A stretch of DNA of 44,711 nt from Chloroflexota bacterium (GTDB lineage: Bacteria > Chloroflexota > Anaerolineae > UBA4142), in the NCBI GenBank assembly GCA_016219275.1, contig JACRBM010000032.1, forward strand, positions 92,054-136,764. Reading direction: 5' to 3'. Positions 8,389-16,888 of this stretch are shown here, one piece after another (positions within the stretch are counted from its first letter, which is position 1; each line of letters opens with the position of its first letter). The notes beneath the pieces are model-generated. The model was given only the letters and a program-made list of their open reading frames with translations. It did not search any database and was not told the DNA's origin. Made by a program: the position numbers and the translations under genes.

Positions 8389-9513
8389 CTAGGCGTCCGC
8401 TTCAGCCGCTTGGCGTAACGCCAAGAAGGCTTCTTTGAGTGGTTGGCTAACCGCGCTCTCCGGCTCAGCAAGAACAAGCGCTTGGTACGTGTCCAAGTAG
8501 TCAATTCGTAAACGGTGGAATAGATGCAAAAAGTGTCGTAGAAAGCCAATGCAATCCAGAATAGCAATTTCAGTTCCGGCGGTACGCTCATACGCGTCTT
8601 TAGCGTAACGCTGGATTTGAACATCTACTTCGTCAGTTGTGATGAAGATATAGTTGTCCAAGTGCGTATCAATTGAAGCCATCTTTTGTAATGCGCGATC
8701 CACATCATCAATCGTAACGCGTTTCATCTTCATTTCATAAGCAGTTACTACCTGGTCTTCATCTACGAGGCAGATTTCAACATCGCCGATTGCGCCAGTT
8801 TGTTCGTCTGCCGCATTGTGACCCTTCAGCGGTAACACGCGCTCGCCGATTTTGTCTCCCATGACTTGATAAGCAGTCGCAACAACCAATACCGGCAGTC
8901 GGCTAGAGTTCTTGGCTTTCAGATGTTGTTCAATTAGTGTCACAATCGCTTCTGTTGAAAGCGGCGTGATATCGCCCGAGTGACGTAATCCGGCAAGCAA
9001 GGTTGCCATACGATTGTCTTTTTCATCGCGCATCAGCAGAAGCAGTCGAAGCACCTCGGCTAAAAGATTGTCGGCGGAGACTTTGCGGGTGTGAACATCG
9101 TCTAATAGTTGCAACGCATCGGTATACAATTGGCGCGGTCTGCCAATGATTTCTACCTTGGCTGTTAAGGGGCGATCTATGTTGCGTAATGCCGGTGTCA
9201 GGAAAGCGGTTGTTGGATTACAAGGCAAGCGATTCTCGTTGATGAAATGAGTGATATACGATTCATCGTAGGAGCGACCAGAGAAACAATCCGAGCTGCC
9301 GATCTCTGTATATGGTTTTCGCGGATCCACTTGGGGGCGATCTATCTTGGCGAGCAGACATGCCATCAAAAGGCGAACTCCGGCGCGATTACGTAGACAA
9401 CGACAAACGTATTCTGCCCTGCTCCGGATTTCCTTGTTTTTGACCAAGGGTCTGGATAGATTTACCGAAGCGCACGCCAATGCCCGGTGCAGTATCCGCG
9501 CTGGATCAGTCAT
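8389..9513 (-). CDS. Type II restriction endonuclease, SacI-like family
   Basis: A 374-residue nuclease. I recognise the block KPYTEIGSSDCFSGRSYDE and LPCNPTTAFLTPALRN as typical of the RE_SacI family. A plausible PD-(D/E)xK centre is Asp244 in GDVEI and Glu260-x-Lys262 in AYEMK. The gene starts inside the last 8 bases of the adenine methyltransferase gene, so the two form a tight R-M operon and are translationally coupled. SacI itself cuts GAGCTC; whether this homologue shares that site is not shown by sequence. This is the second independent R-M system within 10 kb. It ends just downstream of the propeller-lipase start. Confidence 0.75.
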   Translation of the reverse strand: MTDPARILHRALACASVNLSRPLVKNKEIRSRAEYVCRCLRNRAGVRLLMACLLAKIDRPQVDPRKPYTEIGSSDCFSGRSYDESYITHFINENRLPCNPTTAFLTPALRNIDRPLTAKVEIIGRPRQLYTDALQLLDDVHTRKVSADNLLAEVLRLLLLMRDEKDNRMATLLAGLRHSGDITPLSTEAIVTLIEQHLKAKNSSRLPVLVVATAYQVMGDKIGERVLPLKGHNAADEQTGAIGDVEICLVDEDQVVTAYEMKMKRVTIDDVDRALQKMASIDTHLDNYIFITTDEVDVQIQRYAKDAYERTAGTEIAILDCIGFLRHFLHLFHRLRIDYLDTYQALVLAEPESAVSQPLKEAFLALRQAAEADA

Positions 9514-10519
9514 GTTTTTTCTCCAGCAACCTCCGCATGCCTTTGCCGGGCATGACCGGGGTGTAGTTTACCCACAGACATTCCGCACGTTTACCTTTTG
9601 TTGAATGAATCGTTTTCTCCGGCGCAAGGATTTTTAACCATTTTGGCGCTGGGTATAACTCATCCATCAAATCGCATTGGTAGTTCGAGATTGCCACGCG
9701 CCCTTGCGTGGAATTTAGGACTTGGGCTAACGCACGATGTTCATCATCGGTCATCTCAAAACCGTACGAGTTATTGTCTCCGCGGGTAAGATGGACGTAT
9801 GGCGGATCACAATAAAACAACGTGTCAACCGAATCATACAATCGGATGACTTCCATAGCAGGACGATTCTCTATTTGTACACGCAGTAATCGCTCTACGA
9901 TTGCCGGGAGATCCTCGATACTTCCCAACCATCGGCTAACCACACCACTCATTCCCGACCTACTGGTGTTTTTACAATTTGCCCATCGTCCCAGACTGGC
10001 TGTCTGAGCCAAACCCGTACGAACTTGCCGCGCGCGAACGAAGAAACGACGCGCGCGTTCTAGCGTGTCTTGGGTTGGATCAACTTGGCAGGCGACACCG
10101 AATTCTTCGCGCGAAAAAGGTGTGAGACCGATTGCCTCAATGAGTTTTTCCTTTTGATCACGCAAAACACGAAAGAAATTAGCGACTTCACCGTCCAAAT
10201 CGTTGTATGTTTCAACTGGCGACGGCGCGCGGTTCAACAAGACCGCGCCCGAACCCCCGAATGGCTCACAATAGTGGTGACACGATGGCAGTATGGGTAA
10301 AAGCCAATCCAAATGTGAGAACTTGCCCCCGTACCAACCAAAGGCAATGATCTTTTTGTGACGCAATTTGGAAATCGGTGATGGAGTGTTCCTTCTTGTT
10401 TTGGCGTACTTGAAACTCGTTTGAATAATCTCGCCAAGCTCCAGATCATCTATTGCACCGGAATATTTTTCGGTTTTCGAAATGGTTTTGCTCTCTGCTA
10501 TCCGACGCATTTTTGACAT
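9506..10519 (-). CDS. D12-class N6-adenine DNA methyltransferase (Dam-like)
   Basis: A 337-residue enzyme with all class alpha motifs in order: FGWYGGK (60-66, SAM-side motif X), EPFGGSGAV (85-93, motif I) and DPPY (238-241, catalytic motif IV). A 50-residue N-terminal extension rich in Lys/Arg precedes motif X. It transfers a methyl group from SAM to N6 of adenine in the target of the coupled nuclease at 8389, protecting host DNA. The ATG at 10519 has AGGTGA 6 nt upstream. It is first in a two-gene operon, so the methyltransferase is made before the nuclease. No regulator gene accompanies this pair, unlike the R-M system at the left edge. Confidence 0.9.
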   Translation of the reverse strand: MSKMRRIAESKTISKTEKYSGAIDDLELGEIIQTSFKYAKTRRNTPSPISKLRHKKIIAFGWYGGKFSHLDWLLPILPSCHHYCEPFGGSGAVLLNRAPSPVETYNDLDGEVANFFRVLRDQKEKLIEAIGLTPFSREEFGVACQVDPTQDTLERARRFFVRARQVRTGLAQTASLGRWANCKNTSRSGMSGVVSRWLGSIEDLPAIVERLLRVQIENRPAMEVIRLYDSVDTLFYCDPPYVHLTRGDNNSYGFEMTDDEHRALAQVLNSTQGRVAISNYQCDLMDELYPAPKWLKILAPEKTIHSTKGKRAECLWVNYTPVMPGKGMRRLLEKKHD

Positions 10520-10532
10520 TTAGATCACCTGG

Positions 10533-11336
10533 TTATCCTGCTGTGGTAGAATTTGACGCGATGAACTGTTCGATCCACCGTTGCACTTCGTCCAACGGCA
10601 TCAGCGACACTTCGTCCACACCGCTGTCTTTGCTGTAATAATCGAACGGATTGTCAAGCCGGCGAATGAGCGCGAGCATGTACGTCGTCAGGAACGCAAT
10701 CAGTCCGACGAAAAAGAGCGATTCATACGCGCTCGCGATCTTGGTCAGCCACAGCGCGAGAATGACCGAAATGTTCGTCGCTTCGGCAATTGCATATCCC
10801 GACGGTACGAAAAATGTCCCGCGAATCGTGCGGACGCGGATCAAGGTTTTGCGAATCGCAGTCTGTTCGTTTTTGATCCGCATCGTCGCGCCGGCTTCGC
10901 CGATCTTGCCCAGCCCGGCGAGGTACTGATTTAACCTGGAAAGTTCGATCATCACCGCGTCCGTATTCTGCTTTTTGTAAAACCAATCCTTGAGGACGAC
11001 GGTGAGACAAAGAATCTGCTCGATACATTCGCGCGCGATCGGCGCGCCCGTGTCGCGGTAAATCGTTTGGACTTCGTCGAACAACGATGCCAGACTCGCG
11101 CCCAAATCGCCCGGCAAACGTTCTGCCTCTTTGTAATCCACCAATACGCCGGAGATGAGAAAACCGAGCAGAAACACATTTGCCGCGATCAAGCCGGACA
11201 AGAGCGGGTTCATCTCCCATACTTCGACGTCCAAATAAATGAAAACGAATTTGATGACGACGACGACCAACACGACCGGTTGGACGGCGATTGCCACTTG
11301 CCATTTGAGACGCTCACGATTCAGCCAACGACGCAT
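10533..11336 (-). CDS. Integral membrane protein of unknown function (four hydrophobic segments)
   Basis: A 267-residue protein. Two hydrophobic segments lie near the N-terminus (about 14-35 and 45-70), then a long soluble helical middle (about 75-190), then two more (about 195-240). This 2+2 topology with a large helical domain recalls bestrophin-like DUF4239 proteins, but I see no decisive motif, so the family is only a guess. The ATG at 11336 (MRRWLNRERLKW) is preferred because the frame upstream runs into a repeat (11389-11447). The methyltransferase gene starts 13 nt downstream in the same direction and may be co-transcribed. Confidence 0.6.
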   Translation of the reverse strand: MRRWLNRERLKWQVAIAVQPVVLVVVVIKFVFIYLDVEVWEMNPLLSGLIAANVFLLGFLISGVLVDYKEAERLPGDLGASLASLFDEVQTIYRDTGAPIARECIEQILCLTVVLKDWFYKKQNTDAVMIELSRLNQYLAGLGKIGEAGATMRIKNEQTAIRKTLIRVRTIRGTFFVPSGYAIAEATNISVILALWLTKIASAYESLFFVGLIAFLTTYMLALIRRLDNPFDYYSKDSGVDEVSLMPLDEVQRWIEQFIASNSTTAG

Positions 11337-11388
11337 AACGATAGCAGCTCCACGATGAGGATTTGCAATATTCGAATCAAGAATTCCG

Positions 11389-11447
11389 CCCACGAAGGAC
11401 AACCACGATCACAAAGCAGAACAAAAAAACTTTGTGTCCTTTGTGGG
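11389..11447. repeat. Imperfect inverted repeat (CACAAAGGACA family)
   Basis: The left arm CCCACGAAGGACA...CACAAAG and right arm CTTTGTGTCCTTTGTGGG are near-complementary around an A-rich loop. It occupies nearly the whole gap between the thymidylate synthase and the membrane protein. Repeats of this word type are one of several families in this window. Confidence 0.6.
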
Positions 11448-11457
11448 AGAAGAATCA

Positions 11458-12939
11458 TTACAAACTGATCTGACCACTGCCGGTCTCGCGACCGAGCGCG
11501 GGTGTCGCGCCGTCGAGTCGCAATTCGCGATCCTGGACGTACGGCAAATTGTTTTTCAGCGCGAGTTCCGCTTTCGCGAGCTCCGCGCCGAGATAAATCG
11601 CGTGGTCGGTGCGCGAGACGAAGAATGCCAACTCGCGTTGCAACGGTCGCGCGCTTGCGCCGGTGAACGTGGCGAGCAACGCGCCGTCCGGCGAAAAATG
11701 GTCCACGCGAATCTGGTATCCTTCGAGCCGAATGTTGAAACTGCCGCGCGGGTCGCGCACGAGGCGCGGATTCTTGAGGTACTCGCGCGCGCGTGTGTGC
11801 GCGATGTCGCGCGCCGCGTCCCAGGAATCGGCGTAGATGTGCGCCGAGTGCGAGACGATGACGAGATCGCCGAGCATGCACTCGCCGACGCGCGCGACGA
11901 GTTGCGCTTGGAGTTGGCGCAACCCGAACGCGTTCGTCAACCACGCGCGAAAAATATCGTGGCTGCGAAAGTACGCCGTGAGGTGCAATAGCCCGCCGCG
12001 CACGCGCGCTTGAATCAGGTTGAGGCAAGGTGGGTCGGCGGAGTTGGCGTCGCGCGCGGCGTCCCACAATCCCGCGACCGCGCGGCGCGAAAAACGCGTC
12101 GCGCGTAACTCGTCCACCATCGCGCTGATCTGATCGTTGCCGTGAAAATCGAACAGCCGCTCGCCGTAGGTGTACGCGATATTTTCCGCGCGGTCGCGCG
12201 TGAGCAATTGTGGATAGTACGCGTCGAGTTGTTCGCGCGTGACGGGCGCCCAGTCGGGTAAGTAAATGTCGTCGGGGTCTTCGCGCTCGACGACCGCGAC
12301 CACGTCGAGCAGTTCGCGTTGCTGTACTGTGTACGCGGTCATATCGCGTTTGCCGAACGCGAGCACCGCGGCGAGCAGATGCGTCCATACTTCGACGATG
12401 TGATCGCCGCGCAAAATAAAGCCGGTGTGTTCCGCCGGAAATTCGTCGGCGGCGGGCACACTGCGCGGAAACACGCGCGGCTCTGCCCACGCGCCGCGCG
12501 GAGTCGTCCCGAGCTCGAGCACGGCGTCGCGCACGCGCGTCAAATCGGTGATGCCGCGCCAATCGTGGAGCGCGAGGTGGGCGCGCAGTTCGTCAATCAC
12601 CTCGCGCGGAATCTCGCGATCAATCGGCGCGCCGTCGCCGATGATGCGATGCTCGGCGTCCACGCCCGCGCGCCAGAGCGCGAGCAACGCCGCGCCGCTT
12701 TGTGTGAGATCGGGTCCGCATAACGCCATCGCGCGCACGGTTGGGTGCGCGAGAATGTTTCGCAGGAGATAATTGATGCCGTCTTTGGAATAGAGGTTGC
12801 CGAGAACGCTGTACGAATCAGGCGCGAGTGAGTCGCCGACTCGCGCCTGTTTCATCCAAAGACAACACACCGCGACCGGATGATCCGGTTCACCCAGGAT
12901 CACATTGTCGCGAAAATAGAGGGGCCATTCGTGAGCCAT
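11458..12939 (-). CDS. Thymidylate synthase, archaeal-type with extra N-terminal domain
   Basis: A 493-residue, two-domain protein. The C-terminal half carries the ThyA folate/dUMP core: YTYGERL (257-262), catalytic Cys305 in DPPCLNLIQ, YFRSHDIFRAW (323-333, equivalent to the QRSxD motif) and SHSAHIY near the end of the core. It would convert dUMP to dTMP using methylene-tetrahydrofolate. The N-terminal about 200 residues (VAVCCLWMK, MALCGPDLTQSG, HTGFILRGD) look like the DUF4346-type domain found before some archaeal/anaerobe thymidylate synthases. Start at the ATG at 12939 (MAHEW). Canonical bacterial ThyA is about 264 residues, so this is nearly twice as long. Active-site residues appear intact. 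Confidence 0.82.
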   Translation of the reverse strand: MAHEWPLYFRDNVILGEPDHPVAVCCLWMKQARVGDSLAPDSYSVLGNLYSKDGINYLLRNILAHPTVRAMALCGPDLTQSGAALLALWRAGVDAEHRIIGDGAPIDREIPREVIDELRAHLALHDWRGITDLTRVRDAVLELGTTPRGAWAEPRVFPRSVPAADEFPAEHTGFILRGDHIVEVWTHLLAAVLAFGKRDMTAYTVQQRELLDVVAVVEREDPDDIYLPDWAPVTREQLDAYYPQLLTRDRAENIAYTYGERLFDFHGNDQISAMVDELRATRFSRRAVAGLWDAARDANSADPPCLNLIQARVRGGLLHLTAYFRSHDIFRAWLTNAFGLRQLQAQLVARVGECMLGDLVIVSHSAHIYADSWDAARDIAHTRAREYLKNPRLVRDPRGSFNIRLEGYQIRVDHFSPDGALLATFTGASARPLQRELAFFVSRTDHAIYLGAELAKAELALKNNLPYVQDRELRLDGATPALGRETGSGQISL

Positions 12940-12968
12940 TAGCAAAACCGCGTCACTTCGTGTTCATT

Positions 12969-13058
12969 CTTGCGAAGGTTTGAACGCACCATTCTCGTGG
13001 AATCAAATTGGTTGTCGTTGTACTATTCCGTGGTGCTGTGGTTGGTAACCTTCGCAAG
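12969..13058. repeat. 12-bp inverted repeat in the gap upstream of the thymidylate synthase
   Basis: CTTGCGAAGGTT (12969-12980) and AACCTTCGCAAG (13047-13058) are perfect complements separated by 66 nt. The gap 12940-13075 holds nothing else I can support as a gene. Confidence 0.55.
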
Positions 13059-13075
13059 GATGGGCTAAGTATGCG

Positions 13076-13450
13076 TCATTTCTTTTTGGTTTTTGGTTTC
13101 GGTTTGGGTTTCGGCTTTACGGGGGAACGAGGTTTCACACCGATCTGGAGATCAATCAATCGCCGCGCGGGGGCGTCCAGTTCGTCAAAGTCAACAGACG
13201 CGTGCTGAAATGCTTTGGCGCGCGCGACGCGCGTGACGTGACCAGCCACAGTGACGAGTTGATCGTTGTCGAGCAAGAACTCGAGCGACAGGGCTTGTCC
13301 CACCGGAAACGGATCGGGCGATTCTAAGAGCGCGCCGGTCGCGCCGAGCTGAAGCGTGCGTCCGAAACCGGTGTTGGTCACCGCGCCGTTGTCCAGACAA
13401 CGGTACGCCGTGAGGATGTTGGTTTTAACGCGGCGTTCAGGACGTGGCAT
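13076..13450 (-). CDS. PilZ-like protein with degenerate c-di-GMP site
   Basis: A 124-residue small beta-barrel protein, second in a two-gene PilZ operon (12 nt after its neighbour). The RRxxxR motif is incomplete (ERRVKTN lacks the second Arg) and the (D/N)xSxxG motif reads TLQLGATG. The downstream strands (SLEFLLD, VTVAGHVTRVARAKAFQHASVDFDEL) keep PilZ shape. It probably no longer binds c-di-GMP, and may act as a partner of the intact neighbour. The tail is a Lys-Pro repeat (KPKPKPKPKTKKK). Start ATG 13450 has GAGGT 5 nt upstream. Confidence 0.75.
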   Translation of the reverse strand: MPRPERRVKTNILTAYRCLDNGAVTNTGFGRTLQLGATGALLESPDPFPVGQALSLEFLLDNDQLVTVAGHVTRVARAKAFQHASVDFDELDAPARRLIDLQIGVKPRSPVKPKPKPKPKTKKK

Positions 13451-13462
13451 AAGGACCTCGCA

Positions 13463-13798
13463 TCAAGACGAGTGGAGGCGTCCCAGTTCGTTTTCCAGAG
13501 TCGCCCGGTCCATCGCATCGAGCGATGTGAATTGGACGCCGACGTGGTACGGCGGCTCATTGCGCGATTCGATGTAGACGACGCGCGCGCGGGCGTCAAC
13601 GACGTGATGTTCCGGGGTGATCAGGTGAAACGTGACAGACGCGCCCGGAATCAACCACGCATAGCATTCCATCCGCGCGCCGGCAAGACTGAGATCGAGC
13701 ACGCGCGTTTGGGACGCCATGAGACTGGGTGGCTCGTAATTGTAACGGACTGAAAAATCTGCGGGGATACGTTGGACGGTGCGCCGTTCTGTGCTCAT
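13463..13798 (-). CDS. PilZ-domain c-di-GMP receptor
   Basis: A 111-residue single PilZ domain. Both ligand motifs are present: RRTVQR near residue 5 (RxxxR) and DLSLAG near 35 (DxSxxG). It would bind cyclic di-GMP in the cytoplasm and pass the signal to a partner, often for motility or surface polymer control. Start ATG 13798 is preceded by AGG and by a good promoter at 13850-13878; the longer frame upstream reads through that promoter and is not coding. First gene of a two-gene operon with the degenerate PilZ at 13076. Confidence 0.88.
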   Translation of the reverse strand: MSTERRTVQRIPADFSVRYNYEPPSLMASQTRVLDLSLAGARMECYAWLIPGASVTFHLITPEHHVVDARARVVYIESRNEPPYHVGVQFTSLDAMDRATLENELGRLHSS

Positions 13799-13849
13799 CA
13801 AGAACCTGCCTGTACCGGAATTGCCTAACGAACATTTACGCTTGTAACC

Positions 13850-13878
13850 ATTATAGGCAATCGGGAAAGACCGGTCAA
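13850..13878 (-). promoter_or_regulatory. Sigma70-type promoter of the PilZ pair
   Basis: TTGACC (13873-13878), a 17-nt spacer and consensus TATAAT (13850-13855) on the minus strand. The gene starts about 50 nt downstream. Confidence 0.75.
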
Positions 13879-13910
13879 GTAGGGCAGTGGTGAAAAAAGG
13901 AGGCGGAGTT

Positions 13911-13935
13911 GTGGCAAGTTGGAAACTTGCGCTAC
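13911..13935. repeat. Hairpin overlapping the stop of the acetyltransferase gene
   Basis: GTGGCAAGTT and AACTTGCGCTAC form a stem with one or two mismatches around GGA. The GNAT stop codon lies inside it. On the minus strand it is followed about 16 nt later by a T-run, so it may also end transcription. Confidence 0.45.
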
Positions 13936-14432
13936 GCGGGGATGCGTTCAAGCAACATTTCCATCATCACATCGTCTGGGTCGTCGCTTGAGGAGGCGAT
14001 CAAGTGAAAGCCCAGTTGCCGATAGAAATCAAGCGCGCGCGTTTGTCGTTTGTCGGTCGTTAGGCGCACGGTCGTGTAACCGGCTTGGCGCGCAAAGTCG
14101 AATAACTTTTGTACGACCTGGAATCCGATGCGCTTGCCGCGATACGCTTCAATCAACCAGATCCGTTTTAGTTCGCAGACGCGTTCATCAATCTGGCGGA
14201 CCGCGCCGGAGCCGACAACGCGCCCATCGTCGAGCACGACGAGGAAAAGTCCGCGACGATTCAGATAATGCGCTTGAAATGTGTCAATGTCGTTGAATAT
14301 GCCTTGCGCGTCGAATGTCCGCAACCGTTCATCAAGCGGGAGTTGCCAGTGAAACGTTTCTTCGGCAACCGTCACGATCATCCGCTTGACCTCGACGATC
14401 TGTTGTGGCGCGAGTGATTGGATTGCGATCAC
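13932..14432 (-). CDS. GNAT-family N-acetyltransferase
   Basis: A 166-residue acetyltransferase. The core acetyl-CoA site is visible as [29 protein letters not shown] (about 88-116), with the R/Q-x-x-G-x-G/A loop as YRGKRIG, followed by [21 protein letters not shown], a typical motif B ending. Substrate unknown. Its first four bases overlap the Mrp stop (ATGA), so it is coupled to mrp. The stop codon lies in a hairpin (13911-13935). Confidence 0.88.
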   Translation of the reverse strand: MIAIQSLAPQQIVEVKRMIVTVAEETFHWQLPLDERLRTFDAQGIFNDIDTFQAHYLNRRGLFLVVLDDGRVVGSGAVRQIDERVCELKRIWLIEAYRGKRIGFQVVQKLFDFARQAGYTTVRLTTDKRQTRALDFYRQLGFHLIASSSDDPDDVMMEMLLERIPA

Positions 14433-15520
14433 TTACGCTTGATGATCGGAATGCTCCCGCCCGCGATCAATTCGCCTTGTACCGCGTTCGCGTTCATCAC
14501 GCTGATCTTTGCCGCGACTTGTTGCGCGATGTGTTTGAACGCTTGCGCGTACGCCGAATCGGGTTGGAGCGCGGTTACCGGCTTGCCGTTATCGCCGCCG
14601 ACGCGAATCGCGACATCGAGCGGAATCTCGCCGAGGAAGGGCACGCCAAGTTTGTCTGCCATTTTCTGCGCGCCGCCGTGCGCGAAAATCTCGGTGCGCT
14701 CGCCGCAGTGCGGGCACATAAAGTACGACATATTTTCGACGACGCCGAGCACCGGTACTTCAAGGCGTTGAAACATCGTGATGCCTTTGAGTACGTCCGC
14801 GAGCGCAACGTCTTGCGGTGTCGCGACGACCACACCGCCGGTCAGCGGCACGGATTGTGTGAGTGTCAATTGCACGTCGCCAGTGCCGGGCGGCAAATCA
14901 ATCACGAGGTAATCGAGATCACCCCAGTCTACATCGGTGAGGAATTGGCGAATCGCGCTGTGCAGCATCGGACCGCGCCAAATGACTGCTTGTTCCGGCG
15001 GGACGAGAAAACCCATAGACATCAACTTGACGCCGTATGCTTCGAGTGGAATGATGCGTTCGCCGATCGCGCGCGGCTGTTCGTTCACGCCCATCATGAT
15101 CGGAATGTTCGGACCGTACACGTCCGCGTCCATCAAGCCGACCTTTGCGCCCATCTGCGCGAGCGCGACCGCGAGATTCACGGATACAGTTGTCTTGCCG
15201 ACGCCGCCTTTACCGGACGCGACGGCAAACGTGGATTTAACCGGGATGTTGAGTTTACCGGTGATGCGTTGATCGGTCGGCACGTTCGCATCCCACTTGA
15301 TCGTCACTTGTTGCGCGCCAACGGACTTGACCGCGGCTTGCGCCTCCGATTCGATTTGATTGCGGAGCGGGCACGCCGGCGTCGTGAGGACAATCGTAAA
15401 GTTGACGGCGTTGCCTTGAATCTTGATATCGCGAACCATTTTCAACGTGACAAGGTCGCGATGCAGTTCGGGTTCTTGCACCTTGCTCAGTGCATTCAAA
15501 ACTTGTTGTTCGGTTAACAT
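14429..15520 (-). CDS. mrp: Mrp/ApbC-family Fe-S cluster carrier ATPase
   Basis: A 363-residue Mrp/NBP35 protein. The N-terminal 90 residues form a MIP18/DUF59 domain ([29 protein letters not shown]). The P-loop domain has the deviant Walker [10 protein letters not shown] (about 105-113), [27 protein letters not shown] and the CPHC pair that holds a bridging Fe-S cluster. It binds and delivers Fe-S clusters to apoproteins in the cytoplasm. Start ATG 15520 has AAGGA 7 nt upstream and a promoter at 15548-15575. Followed by an overlapping GNAT gene. Confidence 0.93.
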   Translation of the reverse strand: MLTEQQVLNALSKVQEPELHRDLVTLKMVRDIKIQGNAVNFTIVLTTPACPLRNQIESEAQAAVKSVGAQQVTIKWDANVPTDQRITGKLNIPVKSTFAVASGKGGVGKTTVSVNLAVALAQMGAKVGLMDADVYGPNIPIMMGVNEQPRAIGERIIPLEAYGVKLMSMGFLVPPEQAVIWRGPMLHSAIRQFLTDVDWGDLDYLVIDLPPGTGDVQLTLTQSVPLTGGVVVATPQDVALADVLKGITMFQRLEVPVLGVVENMSYFMCPHCGERTEIFAHGGAQKMADKLGVPFLGEIPLDVAIRVGGDNGKPVTALQPDSAYAQAFKHIAQQVAAKISVMNANAVQGELIAGGSIPIIKRK

Positions 15521-15547
15521 GCTCAATCCTTGTGTGAGAGTGGCTCT

Positions 15548-15575
15548 ATTATATCCGATTTGGTTGATTCGTCCA
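15548..15575 (-). promoter_or_regulatory. Promoter of mrp
   Basis: TGGACG (15570-15575), 16-nt spacer and consensus TATAAT (15548-15553) on the minus strand, about 28 nt upstream of the mrp start. Confidence 0.6.
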
Positions 15576-15650
15576 TTGAAAAACTATAAAGAGTGCGTGG
15601 CAAATTCGGGGCGTACATCTTTTTTCACCACGACCCGGTAGTTGCTTGAT

Positions 15651-15743
15651 TGTCATTGCGAGCCGCAGAGCGGCGAAGCAATCCCTGATTCGCGGTTTGG
15701 GGATTGCTTCGTCGCAAACGCTTGGCGGCTCCTCGCAATGACA
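15651..15743. mobile_element. MITE-like palindromic element (TGTCATTGCGAG termini), copy 1
   Basis: Termini are TGTCATTGCGAG and its exact complement CTCGCAATGACA. Inner arms also pair: GCGAAGCAATCCC with GGGGATTGCTTCG, and GCCGC with GCGGC. At 93 bp with no coding capacity it looks like a non-autonomous mobile palindrome. A second copy with the same termini lies at 30744-30864. It sits in the intergenic region 15521-15811, which otherwise holds only the mrp promoter. Confidence 0.65.
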
Positions 15744-15811
15744 AGGCGTACTTTTGCACACGAGTGCTTGCTTTTTCTATCTGAAAGTGATAACCTACCA
15801 AGCGAAGAGTT

Positions 15812-16888
15812 ATGACTGTCTTGGATTCACCCGCATCGCCAAGCGTCAACGCATCAGCCAAAAATAAAATCCGCGTTGTGCCCTTTGCGCGCAATGCTCT
15901 CCTCATGCTTCTCTGGCTGTGGCTCTATCGCGCCGTGTTCGATTACCTCGCGATCATTTTCACGCGCGAAGATTTCCGCACGAATCAACTCGCGCTCGTC
16001 GGTGTGATCGTTTTGTTCGCGATTCAATTTCGCCGCGAGCAAGCGCGTCCACAACTCGATGCATCACCCCAGCCCAACCTTGTGCCGCTGATGTTTGTGA
16101 TCGGCGGCTCGCTTGGTTATTTGCTCGTCGAACGATTTCTCGACATCAACACGATTTCCGCGAGTCTGTTCGGCTTGGCGAGTTATGGTTTGCTCGGCTT
16201 GTGGATGAATTCGCAACATTGGCGCGCGGGTCTGCCCGCCGCGTTGCTCGTGATCGGCGTGTTGCCGTTCGGCGAGCACATGCAAACGTTCATCGGTTAT
16301 CCGATGCGGATTCTCACCGCGTCGCTCGTGCGCGATGGACTCGCGTCGGCTGGAGTGGCGTCCATCGGCGTGGATACGATTTTGATTTTAGAGAACGGTG
16401 TGTCGCAGGTGGACTTGCCGTGCAGCGGCGTCAAGAGTTTGTGGACGGGCGCGCTCTTTTTGCTCGCGGCGACCTGGGTCGAGCGGCGACCATTGACCGC
16501 GCGGTGGTTCGTCGTCGCGCTCGCGTTCGCGATCATTTTGTTCGCGACGAATCTCGCGCGCGTGGCAACGCTCGTCGTCGTCGGGCAGGTGCTCGGTTCG
16601 CAACTCGCCGCCGAGATGTTGCACGTTCCGCTCGGCGTGCTCGGCTTTGTCGCGGGGTGCGCGACGGCAGTCGTTCTACTTCGTTGGCTCCAACCAAACA
16701 ATACTTGGACGCAGAATGACGCAGATGAACGCAGAAAAAAAGAAAATCCGCCTCCATCCGCGTTTATCCGCCCCCCCCATATTCTCTTTTGCGCTCGCAA
16801 CGACGTTCCTCGCGCTGGGATTCCTGTACACACCGCGACCGCAAACTGGGTTGATGCAATCGCCGCCCGCGTGGAATTTTCCGGCTGA
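15812..16888 (+). CDS. Exosortase (PEP-CTERM protein-sorting transpeptidase)
   Basis: A membrane cysteine peptidase of the exosortase/archaeosortase family. About eight hydrophobic helices fill residues 25-295. The catalytic triad positions are clear: Cys204 in VDLPCSGVKSLWTG, Arg250 in ATNLARV and His271 in MLHVPLG. Exosortases cleave PEP-CTERM tails at the inner membrane and probably transfer the protein to a surface carrier. An EpsI-like gene and a PEP-CTERM-bearing protein follow directly. The order recalls the XrtO type, which I cannot confirm by eye. Residues after about 298 (NNTWTQNDADERRKKE onward) translate a repeat and then the EpsI coding DNA in the wrong frame, so the natural C-terminus is probably near 298 and the 173-nt overlap is secondary. 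Confidence 0.88.
   Translation: MTVLDSPASPSVNASAKNKIRVVPFARNALLMLLWLWLYRAVFDYLAIIFTREDFRTNQLALVGVIVLFAIQFRREQARPQLDASPQPNLVPLMFVIGGSLGYLLVERFLDINTISASLFGLASYGLLGLWMNSQHWRAGLPAALLVIGVLPFGEHMQTFIGYPMRILTASLVRDGLASAGVASIGVDTILILENGVSQVDLPCSGVKSLWTGALFLLAATWVERRPLTARWFVVALAFAIILFATNLARVATLVVVGQVLGSQLAAEMLHVPLGVLGFVAGCATAVVLLRWLQPNNTWTQNDADERRKKENPPPSAFIRPPHILFCARNDVPRAGIPVHTATANWVDAIAARVEFSG
16707..16773. repeat. Imperfect inverted repeat (ACGCAGA / ATCCGCG words) at the exosortase/EpsI junction
   Basis: The left arm repeats ACGCAGA-type words (GGACGCAGAATGACGCAGA, then TGAACGCAG). The right arm repeats ATCCGC-type words that are roughly complementary. A tract of eight C follows (16771-16778). 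Both flanking proteins have ends that are translations of this repeat. Confidence 0.6.

Noticed and set aside
11321-12562. 413-codon Arg-rich frame overlapping the thymidylate synthase gene
   Set aside because: Arg/Ala/His composition is typical of an out-of-frame read through GC-rich coding DNA; the ThyA frame has catalytic motifs.
14405-15517. 370-codon open frame on the plus strand opposite mrp
   Set aside because: It is the shadow of mrp in GC-rich DNA: His/Arg/Asp-rich with no domain, while the minus strand has a perfect Mrp protein.
15750-15765. TTGCACACGAGTGC as a fourth LacI-type operator
   Set aside because: The right half-site does not match TGCA-type half-sites and no fitting promoter or sugar gene is adjacent.
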